From Frankiales bacterium (GTDB taxonomy: Bacteria > Actinomycetota > Actinomycetes > JAFAQI01), in NCBI GenBank assembly GCA_025980325.1, contig JAICXQ010000010.1, positions 1 to 55,732 on the forward strand: a stretch of DNA of 55,732 nt. The letters are read 5' to 3'. Positions 1-8,321 of this stretch are shown here, piece by piece. The notes beneath the pieces are model-generated. The model made no database searches and was not told the origin of the DNA. It was given only the letters and a program-made list of their open reading frames with translations. Positions within the stretch are counted from its first letter, which is position 1; the number at the start of each line of letters is the position of its first letter. Both the position numbers and the translations under genes were made by a program.

Positions 1-1303
1 CCTCGAGGAGGGCGAGCTCGCCGAGGACCTCGCGCCGCTCATGGACCTGCTCGTGGAGCACATCCCCGCGCCCCAGCACGACCCGGAGCACCCGCTCCAG
101 GCGCACGTCACCAACCTCGACGCGTCGCCCTACGTCGGGCGCCTCGCGATCTGCCGCGTCCGCAACGGCAGCATCCGCAAGGGCCAGCAGATCGCGTGGT
201 GCCGCGCGGACGGCTCGATCCAGCGCGTGCAGGTCGCCGAGCTGTACGTCACCGAGGCGCTCGAACGCGTCGAGGCGGCGGAGGCGGGTCCCGGCGAGAT
301 CATCGCCGTCGCCGGCATCGCCGAGGTCACGATCGGCGAGACGCTCGCCGATCGCGAGGACCCGCGGCCGCTGCCCGTCATCACCGTCGACGAGCCCAGC
401 CTGTCGATGACGATCGGCATCAACACCTCGCCGCTCGCTGGGGAGAGCGGCAAGAAGCTCACCGCGCGGCTGGTCAAGTCGAGGCTCGACCAGGAGATCG
501 TCGGCAACGTCAGCATCCGCGTCCTGCCGACGGAACGCCCGGACACCTGGGAGGTCCAAGGCCGCGGCGAGCTCCAACTCGCGATCCTCGTCGAGATCAT
601 GCGCCGCGAAGGCTTCGAGCTCACCGTCGGCAAGCCGCAGGTCGTCACCCGCACCGTCGACGGCAAGCTGCACGAGCCGATGGAACGGCTGACCGTCGAC
701 ATCCCGGAGGACTACCTCGGCGTCGTCACGCAGCTCATGGCGTTGCGCAAGGGCCGGATGGAACAGATGGTCAACCACGGCACCGGCTGGATCCGGATGG
801 AGTACCTCGTGCCGGCGCGCGGCCTGATCGGCTTCCGCACCGAGTTCCTCACCGAGACCCGCGGCACCGGCCTGATCCACCACGTGTTCGACCGCTACGA
901 GCCGTGGCACGGCGACCTGCGCACGCGACCGACCGGCTCGCTCGTCGCCGACCGGCGCGGCGCGGTCACGTCGTACGCGCTGTTCAACCTGCAGGAGCGC
1001 GGGACGATGTTCGTCGGGCCGGGCACCGAGGTCTACGAAGGCATGATCGTGGGCGAAAACGCGCGATCCGACGACATGGACGTCAACCCGACGAAGGAGA
1101 AGAAACTCACCAACATCCGCTCGTCGACGGCGGACGAGCTGGTCCGGCTGATCCCGCACCGGCAGCTGTCACTGGAGCAGGCGCTGGAGTTCTGCCGGGA
1201 GGACGAGTGCGTCGAGGTCACGCCCGGCACCGTGCGGCTGCGCAAGGTCGTGCTCGACGCGGCGACCCGTTACCGGAGCGCGAAACGGCGGCCCACGGAG
1301 TAG
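1..1303 (+). CDS. typA: TypA/BipA ribosome-associated GTPase, 3' part
   Basis: The gene enters from the left edge in frame 2 and about 433 C-terminal residues are visible; the usual length is about 610-640, so the GTPase domain with its Walker motifs lies outside. What is seen is the tail of the G domain, the domain II beta-barrel ([18 protein letters not shown]), the EF-G-like domain III ([20 protein letters not shown]) and domain V plus the BipA-specific C-terminal domain ([21 protein letters not shown], then [14 protein letters not shown]). These blocks are diagnostic of TypA/BipA, a translational GTPase that binds the 70S ribosome and assists 50S assembly and stress or low-temperature growth. 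No frameshift is seen. It ends 91 bp before a secreted-protein gene. Confidence 0.97.
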   Translation, partial: LEEGELAEDLAPLMDLLVEHIPAPQHDPEHPLQAHVTNLDASPYVGRLAICRVRNGSIRKGQQIAWCRADGSIQRVQVAELYVTEALERVEAAEAGPGEIIAVAGIAEVTIGETLADREDPRPLPVITVDEPSLSMTIGINTSPLAGESGKKLTARLVKSRLDQEIVGNVSIRVLPTERPDTWEVQGRGELQLAILVEIMRREGFELTVGKPQVVTRTVDGKLHEPMERLTVDIPEDYLGVVTQLMALRKGRMEQMVNHGTGWIRMEYLVPARGLIGFRTEFLTETRGTGLIHHVFDRYEPWHGDLRTRPTGSLVADRRGAVTSYALFNLQERGTMFVGPGTEVYEGMIVGENARSDDMDVNPTKEKKLTNIRSSTADELVRLIPHRQLSLEQALEFCREDECVEVTPGTVRLRKVVLDAATRYRSAKRRPTE

Positions 1304-1334
1304 CAGGAACGGCGCGGCAGGAATTGCGGCCGAC

Positions 1335-1350
1335 GTAACGAAGGCGGGGC
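1335..1350 (+). promoter_or_regulatory. Candidate upstream motif shared by the propeller genes
   Basis: GTAACGAAGGCGGGG lies 60 bp before the start of the 1395 gene. Similar motifs (GTAA, then G-rich, then GGGG) lie 47 bp before the paralogue starting at 6707 and 61 bp before the one at 41315. The segment also forms an imperfect hairpin with TTCGTTTAC at 1354-1362, so it may instead be the typA terminator. Function is inferred only from position and recurrence. Confidence 0.25.
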
Positions 1351-1394
1351 TCGTTCGTTTACCCAATGACAACCCCGTCTCGAAGGTTGGATCC

Positions 1395-2855
1395 ATGCGC
1401 CCTCGTCGTAAGACGCTCGCCCTGATCGGCGCCGTCGGTACCCTTGCCGCGACCGGCCCCCTGGTCGCCGCCCACGCCTCCGGCGCGTCGATCGCGCCGC
1501 GGTTCACCGCCGCGATGGAGCTGCACAACTACGGCGGCGGTGAGCCCTCGATCGCGCTCGACCCGAGCAACAGCAAGAACGTCTACGTCACCGCGCCGCA
1601 GGGCATCCCGACCGGCGCCAACGCCGCGTTCGGCGGCTCGACCACGAGCGGCGTCGGCTTCTGGGCCAGCCACGACGGCGGCAAGTCGTTCCCGATCGCG
1701 CTGAACCTCGGCTCGGCGTTCGGCGGCGGCGACTCCGACGTGGAGGTCGGCAGCGACGGCACCGTCTACGTCGCGGACCTCGAGGCGGCCGGCGCGGCGA
1801 TCTGCACCAGCACCGACCACGGCCGCTCGTTCACCTCGGGCAACGCGGCGAAGATGGCCGACGACTGCAAGAACGTCACGACCAACCAGCAGGGCCCGGA
1901 GAACGACCGGCAGTGGCTCAACGTCGACCACGCCCAGGCCGGCACGGTCTACCTGACCTACCACGACTTCGCCGGCGGCTTCCCGATCATGGAGCGCTCC
2001 GACGACCACGGCGCGACCTTCACCCCGTGTGGCTCCATCCTCAACCCGCAGAGCCAGGCCGGCCAGCAGTACTCGCCGTCCAACGGCACCCTCGTCGCGA
2101 AGCCCGCGATCGACCCGAACGGCCGGATGTACGTCGAGGTCACCGAGCCGCCGCTGGAGTCGCCGCCGGTCGGCGCGACCCTCAACAGCCTGTTCATCGC
2201 GGAGGCCGACCACGGCTGCCCGAACGGCACGGTGTTCAGCAACCACACGATCTACACCGATCCCGGTGCCGACCTCGGCAAGATCTTCAACAGCGTCACG
2301 GTCGACAAGGCCGGCAACGTCTACGTCATCGCGGCCGGCAAGACGAAGGCCGGGCAGACCACGACCAACGTCTGGATGTTCGTCTCGCACGACCATGGCG
2401 TCCACTGGACCGCGCCGATCCGCGTCAACACCCCGAACCTGCGGGCCAACGTGATGCCGGCGGTCGTCGGCGGCCTTCGCGGCAACGAGGTCGCGGTCGG
2501 CTGGTTCGGCACCACCAACAGCGGCGACCCGAACTACACGAAGAACCAGTGGCGCTACTACGTCGCGACCTCGTTCGACGCCGGCAAGCACTTCAACCAG
2601 ACGACGGTCACACCGGCGCCGATCCACTACGGCGACATCTGCACGGTCGGGTTGTTCTGCAACTTCCTGCCGACCGAGAACGGCAACCGCAACCTCGCCG
2701 ACTTCGACGAGCTCGCGGTCGACCCGCACACCGGCGAGCTGATCGTCGCCTTCCCGGGCGACCCGTACAACCGCCCCGACCTGCCCCACGGCCACAACGA
2801 CTTCTCGTCGTCGGCGTTCATCGTCCGTCAGGTCGGCGGCAAGCCGCTGCGCTGA
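1395..2855 (+). CDS. Secreted sialidase-like BNR beta-propeller protein
   Basis: 486 residues. The N-terminus is a Sec signal peptide (MRPRRK, a hydrophobic stretch, then a likely AHA/ASG cleavage zone near residue 30). The mature part carries BNR/Asp-box motifs (SHDGGKSF, STDHGRSF, SDDHGATF, SHDHGVHW), so it should fold as a six-bladed exo-alpha-sialidase-like propeller. The typical arginine triad of true sialidases is not evident, so enzymatic activity is unproven. The C-terminal blade has the motif HYGDIC-x4-FC followed by LADFDELAVD, which recurs in the proteins at 5079, 41315 and 49279. Unlike two of those paralogues it ends without a membrane anchor, so it is probably released or bound non-covalently. 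ATG start with a GG-rich leader. Confidence 0.85.
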   Translation: MRPRRKTLALIGAVGTLAATGPLVAAHASGASIAPRFTAAMELHNYGGGEPSIALDPSNSKNVYVTAPQGIPTGANAAFGGSTTSGVGFWASHDGGKSFPIALNLGSAFGGGDSDVEVGSDGTVYVADLEAAGAAICTSTDHGRSFTSGNAAKMADDCKNVTTNQQGPENDRQWLNVDHAQAGTVYLTYHDFAGGFPIMERSDDHGATFTPCGSILNPQSQAGQQYSPSNGTLVAKPAIDPNGRMYVEVTEPPLESPPVGATLNSLFIAEADHGCPNGTVFSNHTIYTDPGADLGKIFNSVTVDKAGNVYVIAAGKTKAGQTTTNVWMFVSHDHGVHWTAPIRVNTPNLRANVMPAVVGGLRGNEVAVGWFGTTNSGDPNYTKNQWRYYVATSFDAGKHFNQTTVTPAPIHYGDICTVGLFCNFLPTENGNRNLADFDELAVDPHTGELIVAFPGDPYNRPDLPHGHNDFSSSAFIVRQVGGKPLR

Positions 2856-2879
2856 CGCCCGGTAACGTTCGACTCGGCG

Positions 2880-3782
2880 ATGACTGAGTGGGACGGACGG
2901 GGGCTGCCCCCGGTTGCGCAGGCCCGTGTGGAGCGGGCCGCAACCGGGCGGTTGCGGACGTCGTTGCTGACCGCGCGCGAGGCTGCGGCCCTCGGCGCGG
3001 TCGGCTTCACCGCGGTCGGCGAAGTCATGGGCTGCGTCGTCGAGCACATCGGCTGGGGCGGCTACGGCTGCGGCGCGTACGTCGGCACCGGCATCGGCCA
3101 GATCGCCTACGCGCCGCCGACCGTCACCTCGGGCATGGGCGGCTACTCCGGTTACGCACCGTACGTCGACGCGCTCTACTACGGCTACGAGGTCGCGCTG
3201 CACCGGATGCTGCTCGAAGCCCAGGCGCTCGGTGCCGACGGCGTCGTGGGCGTGCGCTGGACCCAGGAGCGCCTCGACGACAACAGCAACCGCGAGTTCG
3301 TCGCGCTCGGCACGGCGGTCCGCGCCCGCGGCGGGCACCGGCCGGCCCACCTGTTCGCCACCGACCTGCCCGGCCAGGACGTCGTCAAGCTGATGCACGG
3401 CGGCTGGATGCCGTCCGGGCTGGTCATCGGCATCGCGGTCGCGGTCCGGCACGACGACTACTACACGCGCCAGCAGGCCCGTTCGTGGTCGAACGTGAAC
3501 ATGGAAGTCGGCGGCTACACCGAGCTCGTCACCTACGTGCGCGCGGACGCGCGGGTGAAGTTCGCGCAACGGGCGGCAAGGCAAGGTGGCGACGCCGCCA
3601 TCGTCAGCGACATGACGATGCGCGCGTGGGCGCTGGAGCAGGCCGAGAACCACCGCGACCACGTCGCCGAGTCCGTCGTCGTCGGCACCGCGCTGGCGAA
3701 GTTCCACGAAGGCGTCGCCGCGCCGACCGACGCGTTGATGATGCTGCCCCTCGTGGGCACCGACCGCAGGAGTAAGAAGTGA
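2880..3782 (+). CDS. Tandem YbjQ-like (UPF0145 / heavy-metal-binding fold) protein
   Basis: 300 residues with two consecutive YbjQ-like domains. The first (about residues 25-150) contains EALGADGVVGVRW-type sequence and ends EFVALGTAV; the second (about 158-285) begins LFATDLPGQDVVKLMHGGW and ends ESVVVGTAL. YbjQ proteins are usually single domains of about 105 residues that assemble as pentamers and are annotated as putative heavy-metal-binding proteins; the physiological role is unknown. The first domain has a Gly/Tyr-rich insertion (WGGYGCGAYVGTGIG). It is first in a three-gene run: its TGA overlaps the GTG of the next gene, implying translational coupling. No signal peptide. Confidence 0.8.
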   Translation: MTEWDGRGLPPVAQARVERAATGRLRTSLLTAREAAALGAVGFTAVGEVMGCVVEHIGWGGYGCGAYVGTGIGQIAYAPPTVTSGMGGYSGYAPYVDALYYGYEVALHRMLLEAQALGADGVVGVRWTQERLDDNSNREFVALGTAVRARGGHRPAHLFATDLPGQDVVKLMHGGWMPSGLVIGIAVAVRHDDYYTRQQARSWSNVNMEVGGYTELVTYVRADARVKFAQRAARQGGDAAIVSDMTMRAWALEQAENHRDHVAESVVVGTALAKFHEGVAAPTDALMMLPLVGTDRRSKK

Positions 3783-4606
3783 CCAGCTCAGACGTCGACC
3801 AGCTCGGCCTGCCCGAAGACGCGATGCGCCGGCTCGCCGAGATGAAGCCGGGCCAGGCGACGTCGCTGTTCACCAGTGACCTGTCGGTCAACGAGTTCCT
3901 GCTCGTGCGCGAAGCGGGGTTCCGGCCGCTCGGTCTCGTCCTCGGCTCGTCGATCTACCACGTCGGCTTCCAGTTCGGCCGGTGGAGCAAGAACCAAGAG
4001 CTCGACACGCTGACGCAGGCGATGTACCACGCGCGCGAGCTCGCGATGTCGCGGATGGAAGCCGAGGCCGACCTGCTCGGCGCGGACGGCGTCGTCGGCG
4101 TCCGGCTCGACATCGAGTTCAAGGAATTCGGCAACGATCTCGCCGAATTCCTCGCCGTCGGGACCGCGGTGAAGGCCGACGATCCGCCGGCGTCGGGGAG
4201 CTGGCGCAACGCGCACAACAAACCGTTCACGTCGGACCTTTCCGGGCAGGACTTCTGGACGCTGGTGCAGGCCGGGTACGCGCCGCTCGGCATGGTCATG
4301 GGCTCGTGCGTCTACCACATCGCGCACCAGCGGTTCTGGCAGGCGATGGGCAACATCGGCCAGAACGCCGAGATCCCGCAGTTCACCGAAGCCCTGTACG
4401 ACGCGCGCGAGCTGGCGATGTCGCGGATGCAGGCCGAGGCCGAGGCACTGTCCGCGGAGGGCATCGTCGGCGTGCAGTTGCTGTCGCTGCCGCACCGGTG
4501 GGGCGGGCACACGACGGAGTTCTTCGCGATCGGTACGGCGGTCCGGCCGTTGCGCGCCGACCACGTCATCGACAAGCCGCAGCTCGTCCTGCCGCTGTCG
4601 GATTGA
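3779..4606 (+). CDS. Tandem YbjQ-like protein, second copy
   Basis: 275 residues, GTG start overlapping the stop of the previous gene by 4 bp. It again has two YbjQ-like repeats: residues about 22-138 (LFTSDLSVNEFLLVREAGF to EFLAVGTAV) and about 150-270 (PFTSDLSGQDFWTLVQAGY to EFFAIGTAV). Each carries the YHARELAMSRMEAEA / YDARELAMSRMQAEA helix and a GxxGVVGV-type strand. The two halves resemble each other more than the halves of the upstream protein, suggesting an internal duplication. Predicted cytoplasmic, function unknown; co-transcribed with its neighbours. Confidence 0.8.
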   Translation: MTSSDVDQLGLPEDAMRRLAEMKPGQATSLFTSDLSVNEFLLVREAGFRPLGLVLGSSIYHVGFQFGRWSKNQELDTLTQAMYHARELAMSRMEAEADLLGADGVVGVRLDIEFKEFGNDLAEFLAVGTAVKADDPPASGSWRNAHNKPFTSDLSGQDFWTLVQAGYAPLGMVMGSCVYHIAHQRFWQAMGNIGQNAEIPQFTEALYDARELAMSRMQAEAEALSAEGIVGVQLLSLPHRWGGHTTEFFAIGTAVRPLRADHVIDKPQLVLPLSD

Positions 4607-4614
4607 CCTCGGCG

Positions 4615-5031
4615 ATGTCGCTCTCACCCGCCGACGATGTCGACGCGCTCGCCGCGGCGCTGCGCGCGGACGCCGCCGACCTCGACGTCTACGCGCGGGT
4701 GCTGACGACGTCGCTCGCGGCCGCGCTGCCGGCGGAGATGGTCGGCATCGACCGCGACCGCTCGTTCGCCGACCGGCTGGCCGGACGGGCCGGCCGCGTT
4801 CGTGGGATCCGGATCGCGCTGGGCGACTGGGAGCTGACGCTCTCGCCCGGCCCGGCCGGCCTACCGCTCGCGCAGGCCCGGCAGAAGGTCCGCGGTGTCG
4901 CGATCTCCAGCCGCGAGGTCAGTCTCGACGAATGGGCGCAGCTGCTCGCGACCGGACTCGCCAAACGCGCCCGCGAGTCGGCCGAGGCGAGCGCGGCGCT
5001 GCGCCGGCTGCTCGGCCAGTCGTCCGACTAG
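4615..5031 (+). CDS. Small protein of the YbjQ operon
   Basis: 138 residues, ATG start 8 bp after the preceding stop; an upstream TTG at 4603 in the same frame is less likely. The sequence opens MSLSPADDVDALAAALRAD and is Ala/Arg-rich and soluble, with a central beta-rich block (RIALGDWELTLSPGPAG) and a helical C-terminus (EWAQLLATGLAKRARESAEAS). I recognise no family with certainty; the layout resembles small actinobacterial proteins encoded beside YbjQ-domain genes. Third and last gene of the operon, which ends at a palindromic repeat facing a convergent gene. Confidence 0.75.
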   Translation: MSLSPADDVDALAAALRADAADLDVYARVLTTSLAAALPAEMVGIDRDRSFADRLAGRAGRVRGIRIALGDWELTLSPGPAGLPLAQARQKVRGVAISSREVSLDEWAQLLATGLAKRARESAEASAALRRLLGQSSD

Positions 5032-5048
5032 GCCGCGAGCCCCCGGAC

Positions 5049-5098
5049 TTGTCAGCAGCTGGTGTGGCGAGAGCCACCTCACGTGCTGACAACTCGCG
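5049..5098. repeat. Palindromic intergenic repeat, copy 1
   Basis: Outer inverted repeat TTGTCAGCA (5049-5057) / TGCTGACAA (5084-5092) encloses GTGGC-GAGA-GCCAC (5064-5077), a stem closed by a GNRA-type loop. It lies between convergent genes and contains the stop of the 5079 gene, so it can act as a bidirectional terminator. The 29 bp at 5070-5098 recur with four mismatches at 36375-36403, again across a gene end. Confidence 0.6.
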
Positions 5099-6707
5099 AG
5101 CGGCGGCGTAGCCAGAGCCCGGCGAGGACGAGCGCGAGCCCGGCCACCGCGGGCGCGACCGTGCCGCCGGTGGCGGCCAGCTTCCTGACGGCGCCTGCCG
5201 TCGAGCGATGCGGCGGCCGGAACAGGACAGGGTGCAGGGGAGCTTGCTCGGACGCGAACGCCGTGAATGTCGTCGCGGGGGCGCCCTGCGGCTGGTCATC
5301 GGTATACGCGATCGAATCGAGCCCCGTCGTCGGGCTGATCGCGACGCCGAAGTCGTCGAGCAGGTTGCGCGGGCCGCCGCTCGCGCACGAGCTGCCACCG
5401 GTGCACAGCTCCCCGCGATGGATCACGTTGCTCACGGTGCGCAGCGTGAACGTCGTACCGCCGTCGGTGGATCGGGCGAGCACGACCGACCACGGCGCGG
5501 AACCGTCGGCGTTCGTCTTGCCCATGACCTTGTCGTCGTTGCTGTTGCCCGCGCGCGGCGTGCCGTACCACGCGATGTCGACCCGGCCGGCCTTGCCCGC
5601 GGCGACGGTCGGATACACGGCGGCGGTGTTGTTCGCATTGAGCTTCAGGCTCTTCGACCACGTCGTTCCGCCGTCATGCGAGACGTTCAGGTAGGAGTTG
5701 CGTGCGTCGCTCCAGGTGAAGTAGACGGTCCCGGCGGCGTCGGTGGCGACCGTCGCGGCCCAGACCAACGTCGCGTTCGACCCGTCCACGACGATCGGGT
5801 GGTAGCTGAACGTCATACCGCCGTCGTTGCTCACCGCGACGAGGTACTGCGTGCCGCTGCAACCGTTGACATTGGAGGTGAGGACGTCGGTTGCGCTTTC
5901 GTAGCCGCACAACGACATCGGGAAGTAGATCGCGTGTCGATGCGGCGACGTCGGCGAGGTGTCGATCACCTGCTTGTTGAAGCTGCTCGACGTGCCGGGG
6001 AAGTCGCTCAGCGTCAGCGTCGTGCTGTTGACCGGGTCGAGCGTTGCGCCGCCGGACATCGGCACGTTGCCGTTGGTGCAGACGTCGTAGGTGTTCACGA
6101 ACGGTGTGAACGACGGGAGCTGGTGGTAGCCGATCACCACGTCGCAGGCGCCGTCGGCGGCGAGCCATGGCCGGTCCTGCGCCGGGATGCCGCCGAAGCG
6201 ATTGAGCTGCCAGGTCTTGCCGCCGTCGGCCGACCAGGCGAGGCCGCTGCTGCCGATCCAGAGACTGGCGACGTAGACGTTGTAGTAGCCGTTGCTGTTC
6301 CTGTCCGTGGCGACGGTGAGGTCGGTGTCTTCGCCGGCCAGCCCGAACTTCGTGACGGCTTCGGCGAACGGGTCGCTGTTCCACGTGTAGCTGAGACCGT
6401 TGTTGCTCGACGACCACACGTCGGCCCCCGAGAGCAAGCCGGCCGCCATATCGACCCGCGGGTCCTTCGAGTACGGCGCGATGTCGGAGCCGACCCAGAA
6501 CTGCCCGTCGGGCGTCACGCCGATGCCCGGTTCGCCGTCCTCGTTGCGGGACAGGCCCGTACCCGCGGCGGCCGGCAACGCTTTCGTGATCCATGTCGTC
6601 GTGGGCGCGGAGGTCTTCGCCGCGGTCGCCGACTGCAGTGGCGTGAGCAGGGTCAGCGCGGCGCCGGCGACGACGAGCAACCGGCTGGACGTCCGCCGTA
6701 CGTTCAT
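5079..6707 (-). CDS. Secreted BNR propeller with LAxTG-like anchor
   Basis: 542 residues. Signal peptide about residues 1-29 (MNVRRTSSRLLVVAGAALTL to SATAA). Asp-box motifs are frequent (SNNGLSY, SADGGKTW, SNDGGMTF, SHDGGTTW, STDGGTTF), giving a sialidase-type propeller. The family C-terminal motif is HRGELC-x4-SC followed by LLDDFGVAIS. The protein ends with LAATGG, a hydrophobic helix (PAVAGLALVLAGLWL) and an RRRSR tail. This is the layout of a sortase substrate; LAxTG is the site of class E sortases in actinobacteria, and its use here is inferred. Expected location is the cell surface. GAGAGG lies 9 nt before the ATG. A motif shared with paralogues lies at 6735-6754. Confidence 0.85.
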   Translation of the reverse strand: MNVRRTSSRLLVVAGAALTLLTPLQSATAAKTSAPTTTWITKALPAAAGTGLSRNEDGEPGIGVTPDGQFWVGSDIAPYSKDPRVDMAAGLLSGADVWSSSNNGLSYTWNSDPFAEAVTKFGLAGEDTDLTVATDRNSNGYYNVYVASLWIGSSGLAWSADGGKTWQLNRFGGIPAQDRPWLAADGACDVVIGYHQLPSFTPFVNTYDVCTNGNVPMSGGATLDPVNSTTLTLSDFPGTSSSFNKQVIDTSPTSPHRHAIYFPMSLCGYESATDVLTSNVNGCSGTQYLVAVSNDGGMTFSYHPIVVDGSNATLVWAATVATDAAGTVYFTWSDARNSYLNVSHDGGTTWSKSLKLNANNTAAVYPTVAAGKAGRVDIAWYGTPRAGNSNDDKVMGKTNADGSAPWSVVLARSTDGGTTFTLRTVSNVIHRGELCTGGSSCASGGPRNLLDDFGVAISPTTGLDSIAYTDDQPQGAPATTFTAFASEQAPLHPVLFRPPHRSTAGAVRKLAATGGTVAPAVAGLALVLAGLWLRRRSRVVST

Positions 6708-7012
6708 GGCCTATACCTCTCGATGCGGGGGCCCCCCCAATTTCCTCCGTTACCGGGACGCAATACGCCACCGGTCGTCAGCGTCCTGCCCGCCGCGGCG
6801 ACAGAGTGAACTTCCTCGACCGGCAGGCAGAATCCGGCCTGGGCGCGGTACGGTGTCCGGTAGGACGTCGCAAGGCGTCCACCGACCCGATCCATGGCCC
6901 CCGGTCCCAACCTTTGTCGCTTAGAGCGAATCAGTGCCGAGAGGCAGACCTGGCGGGTCGGAACGCGAAGCCCCGGACGAACCAGTCCGGGGCTCTCGTG
7001 TGCTCTCGCCGC
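6708..7012. other. Intergenic region upstream of the 6707 gene
   Basis: About 300 bp without a convincing gene. Next to the minus-strand start it holds a GGGGGCCCCC palindrome (near 6727) and the candidate motif GGTAACGGAGGAAATTGGGG (minus strand, 6735-6754), similar to sequence before two paralogues. Near 7 kb is a strong hairpin. I looked for tRNA and riboswitch signatures and saw none that hold; a small RNA cannot be excluded. Confidence 0.4.
6969..6994 (-). terminator. Strong stem-loop terminator
   Basis: AGCCCCGGA / TCCGGGGCT is a perfect 9-bp GC-rich stem with an 8-nt loop, 18 bp downstream of the stop of the minus-strand gene at 7013. There is no clear U-tract on either strand, as is common for actinobacterial terminators. 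Confidence 0.65.
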
Positions 7013-7378
7013 CTACCCGGTGATGTCGCCGGGTCCGGTGCGGTGGCCGCGGCGGCGCTCCAGCCGGCCGTAGAAGACGGGGTCGTCGAGGTCGACGTCG
7101 CCGAGCGCGCCGCGCAGCAGTTGCAGCGCGTTGCGGGTGAGGGCGTCGGCGTCCTCGGCCGGCAGGCCGAGTTCTTCGGCGACGCCACCCGAACCCTCGC
7201 CGAATCCGAAGGCGACGACGGCGGCCGCTCGCTCGGCGGCCGGCAGCGCGGCGAGCGCGTCGTAGAGCCGGGCGACGAGCTCTTCGTCGCTGACGCCTTC
7301 GCTGGCGCGGACGTTGTCGGCGATCGTCCCGGGCGAGATCGGTCGCAGTCGCGGCGGGCGGTGCCGGTCGCTGCTCAC
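7013..7378 (-). CDS. Sigma-factor region 4-like small protein
   Basis: 121 residues from a GTG at 7378; longer frames upstream give a low-complexity Ser/Thr/Arg tail that does not look coding. The core (SDEELVARLYDALAALPAAERAAAVV, then EELGLPAEDADALTRNALQLL) resembles the helix-turn-helix of sigma70 region 4: a P-x-x-ER-x-A-x-V helix, then a recognition-type helix. There is no region 2. It could be a sigma-like regulator or a small protein that merely resembles one. The gene ends at a strong hairpin and lies 10 bp downstream of the LLM oxidoreductase stop, with which it is oriented. Confidence 0.6.
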   Translation of the reverse strand: MSSDRHRPPRLRPISPGTIADNVRASEGVSDEELVARLYDALAALPAAERAAAVVAFGFGEGSGGVAEELGLPAEDADALTRNALQLLRGALGDVDLDDPVFYGRLERRRGHRTGPGDITG

Positions 7379-7388
7379 GCTTGACAGG

Positions 7389-8297
7389 CTATGCGTTCGG
7401 CGCGAACGCCTCCAATGCCTCGTGCGCGCGGCGCATGCTCTGCGCCGGATCCGCGTCCGGGTTGCCGATCTGGTCGTCGAAGTTGAGGTCGACGAAGAAC
7501 TCGGACGCACCGGCCTCGGCATACGCGTCGATGTCACGCCGGATCTTCTCGATCGTCCCGGTCAGCGGCGGCGCGCCTTCGTCGGTGTCGCGCACCTTGA
7601 CCGAGCCGCGGATGACGATGCGGATCGCGTCGGGATCGCGGCCCGCTGCGGTCGCTTCGGATCGCAGCGTCTCGACGGCGGCGGGCACCTGTTCGGCCGG
7701 GAACCGGCTCGACGCGATCCAGCCGTCGGCGAGCCGCGCGATGCGTCGTAGCGCCGACTCCGCGCCGCCGCCGAGGAGCAACGGAGGGTGTGGTCGTTGC
7801 ACCGGTTTCGGATCGACGTAGCTGCGCGGCACGTCGTAGAACTCGCCGTGGAACTCGACCGGATCGTCGGTCCAGATCGCGCGCAGGCAACGGATGAACT
7901 CCTCGGCCCGCGCGCCGCGGCGATCCATCGGAGTGCCGACGGCGGCGAACTCGTCGGCGTTCCAGCCGAGGCCGAGCCCGGCGTCGAACCGGCCGCCCGA
8001 GACGGCGTCGAGGCTGGTGTACATCTTCGCGAGCAGGATCGGCGAGTAGTACGGCATGTTCGCGATGGCGATGCCGAGTCGCGCGGTCTGCGTCACCGCG
8101 GCGGCGTACGCGGCGACGACGATCGGATCGTGCACGCTGCGGTACGGCATCGGGATCGGATCGTCGGCCGGGAACAGCAATCGTTGGAACGTCCACAGCG
8201 ATGCGTATCCGTGTCGTTCGGCGGCTTGCGCGATCTCGACGATCGACGGTGGCGTCGCCCACGAGCCCGAGATCGGCAGCCCGAATCCCCTCTGCAT
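7389..8297 (-). CDS. LLM-class (F420-dependent type) oxidoreductase
   Basis: 302 residues, ATG at 8297 (MQRGFGLPISGSWATP). A bacterial luciferase-like TIM barrel: AERHGYASLWTFQRL near residue 25, TARLGIAIANMPYYSPILLAKMY in strand 3, DAVSGGRFDAGLGLGWNADEF at about residues 100-120, and LLLGGGAESALRRIARLADGW at about 180-200. This is the signature of coenzyme F420-dependent or FMN-dependent LLM oxidoreductases; the GLGLGW stretch and actinobacterial context favour F420. The substrate cannot be told. It is divergent from an SDR gene with only 24 bp between starts, so the two probably share a very compact or leaderless promoter region. Confidence 0.88.
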   Translation of the reverse strand: MQRGFGLPISGSWATPPSIVEIAQAAERHGYASLWTFQRLLFPADDPIPMPYRSVHDPIVVAAYAAAVTQTARLGIAIANMPYYSPILLAKMYTSLDAVSGGRFDAGLGLGWNADEFAAVGTPMDRRGARAEEFIRCLRAIWTDDPVEFHGEFYDVPRSYVDPKPVQRPHPPLLLGGGAESALRRIARLADGWIASSRFPAEQVPAAVETLRSEATAAGRDPDAIRIVIRGSVKVRDTDEGAPPLTGTIEKIRRDIDAYAEAGASEFFVDLNFDDQIGNPDADPAQSMRRAHEALEAFAPNA

Positions 8298-8321
8298 CGG
8301 CTCACCATATGTTTGCGTGTC

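Noticed and set aside
1359-3707. 782-codon open frame antisense to the propeller and YbjQ genes
   Set aside because: High-GC antisense artefact: Arg/Asp/Val/Ala-rich low complexity, no recognisable domain, and it covers two well supported genes on the other strand.
6720-6960. Possible riboswitch (c-di-AMP or cobalamin type) upstream of the 6707 gene
   Set aside because: The conserved core elements of either class were not found; only a GGGGGCCCCC palindrome and short stems are visible.
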